Part shown: piece by piece, positions 61,298 to 64,000 of the stretch | Layout of the letters: each line of letters begins with the position of its first letter | Numbering within the stretch: the first letter of the stretch is position 1 | Source: an uncultured Clostridia bacterium | GTDB lineage: Bacteria > Bacillota > Clostridia > Christensenellales > UBA1242 | Length of the DNA: 64,000 bases | NCBI GenBank assembly: GCA_934757825.1 | Contig: CAKVLP010000001.1 | Location: 62,001 to 126,000 of the forward strand | Reading direction: 5' to 3' | The notes under the pieces: generated by a model | Seen by the model: the letters and a program-made list of their open reading frames with translations, nothing else | The model's database searches: none | What the model was told of the DNA's origin: nothing | Made by a program: the position numbers and the translations under genes

Positions 61298-61323
61298 AAA
61301 AAAGAGAGGCCTTCGCCCCTCGT
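61298..61323 (-). terminator. Terminator after the 305-aa hypothetical gene
   Basis: GAGAGGC (61304-61310) pairs with GCCCCTC (61315-61321) around CTTC, with a T run on the minus strand. Confidence 0.8.
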
Positions 61324-61345
61324 GTAAAAAACAATTATTTGCCTT

Positions 61346-62263
61346 TTAAGAAATTTTCAAATCGTCAATTTCTATGCTATCGCCAGTAGTCGCATCTTGA
61401 AACATAACCCAATAGCCGTCTTCGGGATTATTTAAATCAATTGGCAACCACTGACTAAACTTTTCTAGTTCCTTAGGTGGCGCCTTAGAAAACTGTCCTG
61501 GGACACCATAACATATGTATTTAATGGCTCCACCCTCGTTTATAATTCCAAGTAAATACTCCTCGCCAGTGTGGTCGTAATCCACTCTCACCCACTTAGA
61601 ATCGGGAATCATTTTTGCCAAATTTTCGTCGTGCGGGAATGTGGCAAAAAGTTCGTCAATCTGGTCGCCAACAAGGTCAAAAAAGTCGCTTGGCTCGCTT
61701 AAATTTTTGTCGATTTCGCGCTCAATTTCGTCGTCGCTAAACTCAAACAAGTCGGCTTTTGAGGGCTTGCATTCCGTCACGGCTTCCGGGTTTTTAGAAG
61801 CGATTACTTCATCGTTTTTAACACTTTGCATAGTACTATGCGAAACACTAAATTCTGGCTTTATTTCAAAGGGTTTTGTACTTGGTTGTTTTTCGTAAAC
61901 ATCACGTTCTAATAGCGAAATTACATCGTTTACAAAGTGTGCTTTTTTATCACTACTTCCCCAAAGTAAGGGCGTATATTTTTCTTTTTCAAACTTGCAA
62001 AGCACACACCCAAGAGGAGCGTCTAAATCAAAGTTGTTGTTAAGTTTAAAGGTAAACAAATTGTCGTTTGAAAGTATTACATTTTGCTTAATCACCTTAC
62101 CGCCATTCTCGCTCAATGCCAGCACCAAATTGTCGCTATTAAAGTCAAACGCCTTTAATGTTCCAAAAACACCGCTGTTGTTTTTTTCAATGCTTAACAC
62201 CGTTATGCCCTTATCATAATTTTGTTTGTTTGTAAGCAAAATCGTTTTTTTGTAAAATCCCAC
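61346..62263 (-). CDS. Conserved clostridial hypothetical protein
   Basis: A 305-residue soluble protein starting with GTG after a strong AGGAGGAAGG site. The N-terminal 95 residues are beta-rich; the middle (about 120-200) is acidic and poorly structured. The C-terminal part (KYICYGVPGQFSKAPPKELEKF, WLPIDLNNPEDGYWVMFQDATTGD) is the conserved portion I associate with uncharacterised Clostridia proteins. No catalytic motif seen. The gene holds a palindromic GCATAGTACTATGC word at 61828-61841. Confidence 0.75.
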   Translation of the reverse strand: MGFYKKTILLTNKQNYDKGITVLSIEKNNSGVFGTLKAFDFNSDNLVLALSENGGKVIKQNVILSNDNLFTFKLNNNFDLDAPLGCVLCKFEKEKYTPLLWGSSDKKAHFVNDVISLLERDVYEKQPSTKPFEIKPEFSVSHSTMQSVKNDEVIASKNPEAVTECKPSKADLFEFSDDEIEREIDKNLSEPSDFFDLVGDQIDELFATFPHDENLAKMIPDSKWVRVDYDHTGEEYLLGIINEGGAIKYICYGVPGQFSKAPPKELEKFSQWLPIDLNNPEDGYWVMFQDATTGDSIEIDDLKIS

Positions 62264-62351
62264 TTTCCTTCCTCCTATTTACTTAATTATATATTATTTA
62301 CTAAATAAAAAGTTGAATAAAACATTAAGAAAAGTAGCGAGATTTGTTGAA

Positions 62352-62388
62352 TAAAAAAATAAATTGAAGAAAACCTCAATTTATTTTA
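62352..62388 (-). terminator. Terminator at the end of ksgA
   Basis: AAATAAATTGA (62357-62367) pairs with TCAATTTATTT (62376-62386); the second arm covers the ksgA stop codon. T7 follows on the minus strand. Confidence 0.75.
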
Positions 62389-63205
62389 GTTTTGTCATTA
62401 AGTTTGATAATTCCACAAATTGCTCCGTGGTTAGCACTTCACCCCTAACGGACAATGGAACACCGATTTGAGTAAGAAGCGTCTCGCGCTGTTCAGGCGT
62501 TAGTCCAAACGAACTTTTTAAGTTGTTGGCAAGTGTTTTGCGTCGCATTTGAAATGCGCTTTTTATAACATTGTTAAGCAGTTTTTCGTCTAAAATATCA
62601 TATTTCTTTTTGAAGTCTATTCTTACAACTGCACTATCCACATTCGGTGCTGGCGTAAACATATTGCGCTTTACTATTCGCGTAATTTTCGCGTCGGCTC
62701 GATATCGAATTTGCGCCGTTATTGCGCCGTAGTTCTCGGTATTTTCCTTTGCGATAAGTCGCTCGGCAACTTCAAGTTGAACCATAATTACAAGTCTTTT
62801 TAGGTGTTTTGCCCCTTCCAAAAACTTAAAAATAATTGGAGTTGTGATGTAATATGGAAGATTTGCAATTATCACATAGTCGTCACCTAAAAGTTTTTCA
62901 ATGTCCTCGGTATTTTGCTCCATAATGTCGCCGAAAACAATTTGAGCGTTTGTTACACCCTCCAAATTTTCCTCCAACAGAGGTTTTAGATTTGTGTCAA
63001 TTTCATAACCCACAACCCTTTTCGCTTTGGACGCAATTTGCCTAGTAAGCGTGCCCGCCCCACAACCAATTTCAAGCACACTCGTGTTGTCGTCAATGTC
63101 AGCATCGCCCACGATTGCGTTAAGCAGGTTTTTATCGAAAATAAAGTTTTGACCGTACTTTTTATTAAATTTAAATCCGTATTTTTTTATTACATCAGCG
63201 CTCAT
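62381..63205 (-). CDS. ksgA: 16S rRNA (adenine1518-N6/adenine1519-N6)-dimethyltransferase
   Basis: 274 residues. Motif I LEIGCGAGTLT binds S-adenosylmethionine; GYEID is motif II; IIANLPYYIT (Asn115 to Ile120) is the catalytic motif IV; and FTPAPNVDSAVVR is typical of KsgA. It dimethylates two adjacent adenines in helix 45 late in 30S assembly. Its ATG overlaps the tatD stop (TAATG), so translation is coupled. The rnmV gene that lies between them in Bacillus is absent. Confidence 0.96.
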   Translation of the reverse strand: MSADVIKKYGFKFNKKYGQNFIFDKNLLNAIVGDADIDDNTSVLEIGCGAGTLTRQIASKAKRVVGYEIDTNLKPLLEENLEGVTNAQIVFGDIMEQNTEDIEKLLGDDYVIIANLPYYITTPIIFKFLEGAKHLKRLVIMVQLEVAERLIAKENTENYGAITAQIRYRADAKITRIVKRNMFTPAPNVDSAVVRIDFKKKYDILDEKLLNNVIKSAFQMRRKTLANNLKSSFGLTPEQRETLLTQIGVPLSVRGEVLTTEQFVELSNLMTKLK

Positions 63206-63966
63206 TATTTACCCAATTTTTTAAATAATTTATACACATTATTATTACTTGCTCGGATTACATTGTCGACGTTTGTTTGTTTTAAATCCGCAAAATGCTG
63301 TGCAGTGTATCGCACAAATTTAGGCTGATTTACCGCCTTGCCACGCATTGGCTCGGGCGTCAAAAACGGGCAGTCCGTCTCAAAAACCACGTCATCTAGC
63401 ATACAGTTTTTGATAAGTTCTACGCTAGTGTGAGCGTTTTTGAAAGTTGTAACACCGCCAAAAGCGACCAAAAGTCCAAGTTTTCTAGCCTCTTTAAACA
63501 CTTCATAACTTTCGTTAAAACAATGCCATATTCCGCCGTATTTTAGGAAGTCCTTATTTTGTTTTAGCACTTCAAGCGTATCCCCCACTGCGTCGCGAGA
63601 GTGTATCTCGATAGGAAGTTGGTTGTCGTAAGCGATTTTTAGTTGTTTTACAAACATCGCCTTTTGCTCTTCCTTGTTGTCTTTTCGGGTATGATAGTCA
63701 AGTCCGATTTCCCCGACGCCAATTACTTTTGAATTTTTCAAGTTTTCAAATATGCTTTCGTCGTATTCGTCCACGTTATCTGGGTGGAAACCGATAATTG
63801 CATACACATTGTCGTATTTTTCCGCCAATTTTACGGTTTCTATTGCGGATTTTTTATCGCAACCCACCGCAAAAACCATTTCAAGCCCGTCGTTAGCGAA
63901 GTTTTTTATCATTTGATCCGCGTCGCCATAATAATCTTCTGTAAGGTGCGCGTGAGTGTCTATCAT
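63205..63966 (-). CDS. tatD: TatD-family metal-dependent deoxyribonuclease
   Basis: 253 residues from the ATG at 63966, which overlaps a TAA of the upstream frame (TAATG); a TTG at 63972 is the alternative. Metal-binding motifs of the TatD amidohydrolase fold are seen in order: IDTHAHL, GEIGLDYH, IEIHSRD, WHCFNES and FETDCPFLTPEPMRG. The family removes 3' nucleotides from DNA or RNA. It is coupled to ksgA, as in many Firmicutes. Confidence 0.95.
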   Translation of the reverse strand: MIDTHAHLTEDYYGDADQMIKNFANDGLEMVFAVGCDKKSAIETVKLAEKYDNVYAIIGFHPDNVDEYDESIFENLKNSKVIGVGEIGLDYHTRKDNKEEQKAMFVKQLKIAYDNQLPIEIHSRDAVGDTLEVLKQNKDFLKYGGIWHCFNESYEVFKEARKLGLLVAFGGVTTFKNAHTSVELIKNCMLDDVVFETDCPFLTPEPMRGKAVNQPKFVRYTAQHFADLKQTNVDNVIRASNNNVYKLFKKLGK

Positions 63967-64000
63967 TAACAAATTATGCTCCCACTTGGCACACCATCTT
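63966..64000 (-). CDS. Probable 3' end of methionyl-tRNA synthetase
   Basis: Only the last codons are present: DGVPSGSIIC then TAA. This fits the end of the C-terminal tRNA-binding domain of clostridial MetG (...VPxGSKI), and metG precedes tatD in Bacillus. The stop overlaps the tatD ATG. Too short to be certain. Confidence 0.45.
   Translation of the reverse strand, partial: DGVPSGSIIC

Overview
The window is a low-GC, spore-forming Firmicute chromosome, most likely a class Clostridia member. The evidence is a Firmicutes-order S10/spc ribosomal operon with a zinc-type S14, a set of sporulation and germination genes (spoVT with a SpoVB-type flippase, spoIIR, sleB, ypeB, a SPOCS-LysM protein, veg), and consensus sigma-A promoters. 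TGA is used as a stop (spoVT), so this is not a mollicute code. No rRNA, tRNA, CRISPR array, insertion sequence, integrase or relaxase was seen. Most housekeeping genes lie on the minus strand, which is therefore probably the leading strand.

Layout. 1-9.7 kb: the S10/spc operon (rpsJ to rplO and the start of secY) behind one strong promoter. 10-14 kb: a small membrane protein and the pgk-tpiA-gpmI glycolytic operon. 14-19.2 kb: dus, two HU genes, a SpoVB-type flippase, spoVT and a DUF975-like membrane protein. 19.2-24 kb: a 1,116-aa anchored surface protein, a DUF1858 redox-disulfide protein and class II fructose-bisphosphate aldolase. 24-53 kb: a secretion-like island described below. 53-54.4 kb: a Rho paralogue without an ATPase site. 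54.4-64 kb: ypeB-sleB-spoIIR, SPOCS-LysM, veg, an acidic zinc-ribbon protein, a lipoprotein, a clostridial hypothetical, ksgA, tatD and probably the last codons of metG. The end of the window resembles the Bacillus/Clostridium metS-tatD-ksgA-veg region.

The 24-53 kb island is the most interesting part. It encodes a VirB3-VirB4 fusion ATPase, a VirB6/TrbL-like channel protein with a 470-residue cytosolic tail, a VirD4-type coupling ATPase and three paralogous two-helix VirB2-like pilins. It also encodes a 4,590-aa single-pass surface protein made of repeats and Ig-like modules, and a 1,550-aa cytosolic protein with a tandem repeat and a glycine hinge. There is no relaxase, integrase, att-like repeat, VirB8 or cell-wall hydrolase of conjugation type. 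It therefore looks like a resident type IV secretion-like machine rather than a conjugative element. Its substrate and purpose are not evident from sequence; protein export, adhesion or contact-dependent delivery are inferences.

A short box, TTGCATAGYAC, occurs at least ten times, always in the same orientation. Five of its seven intergenic copies sit beside the terminators that bound the island's transcription units, and two of these form a near-identical terminator-plus-box cassette 15.6 kb apart. Lys/Ala/Thr-rich low-complexity tails occur on ribosomal proteins L30 and L24 and on the DUF975-like protein.
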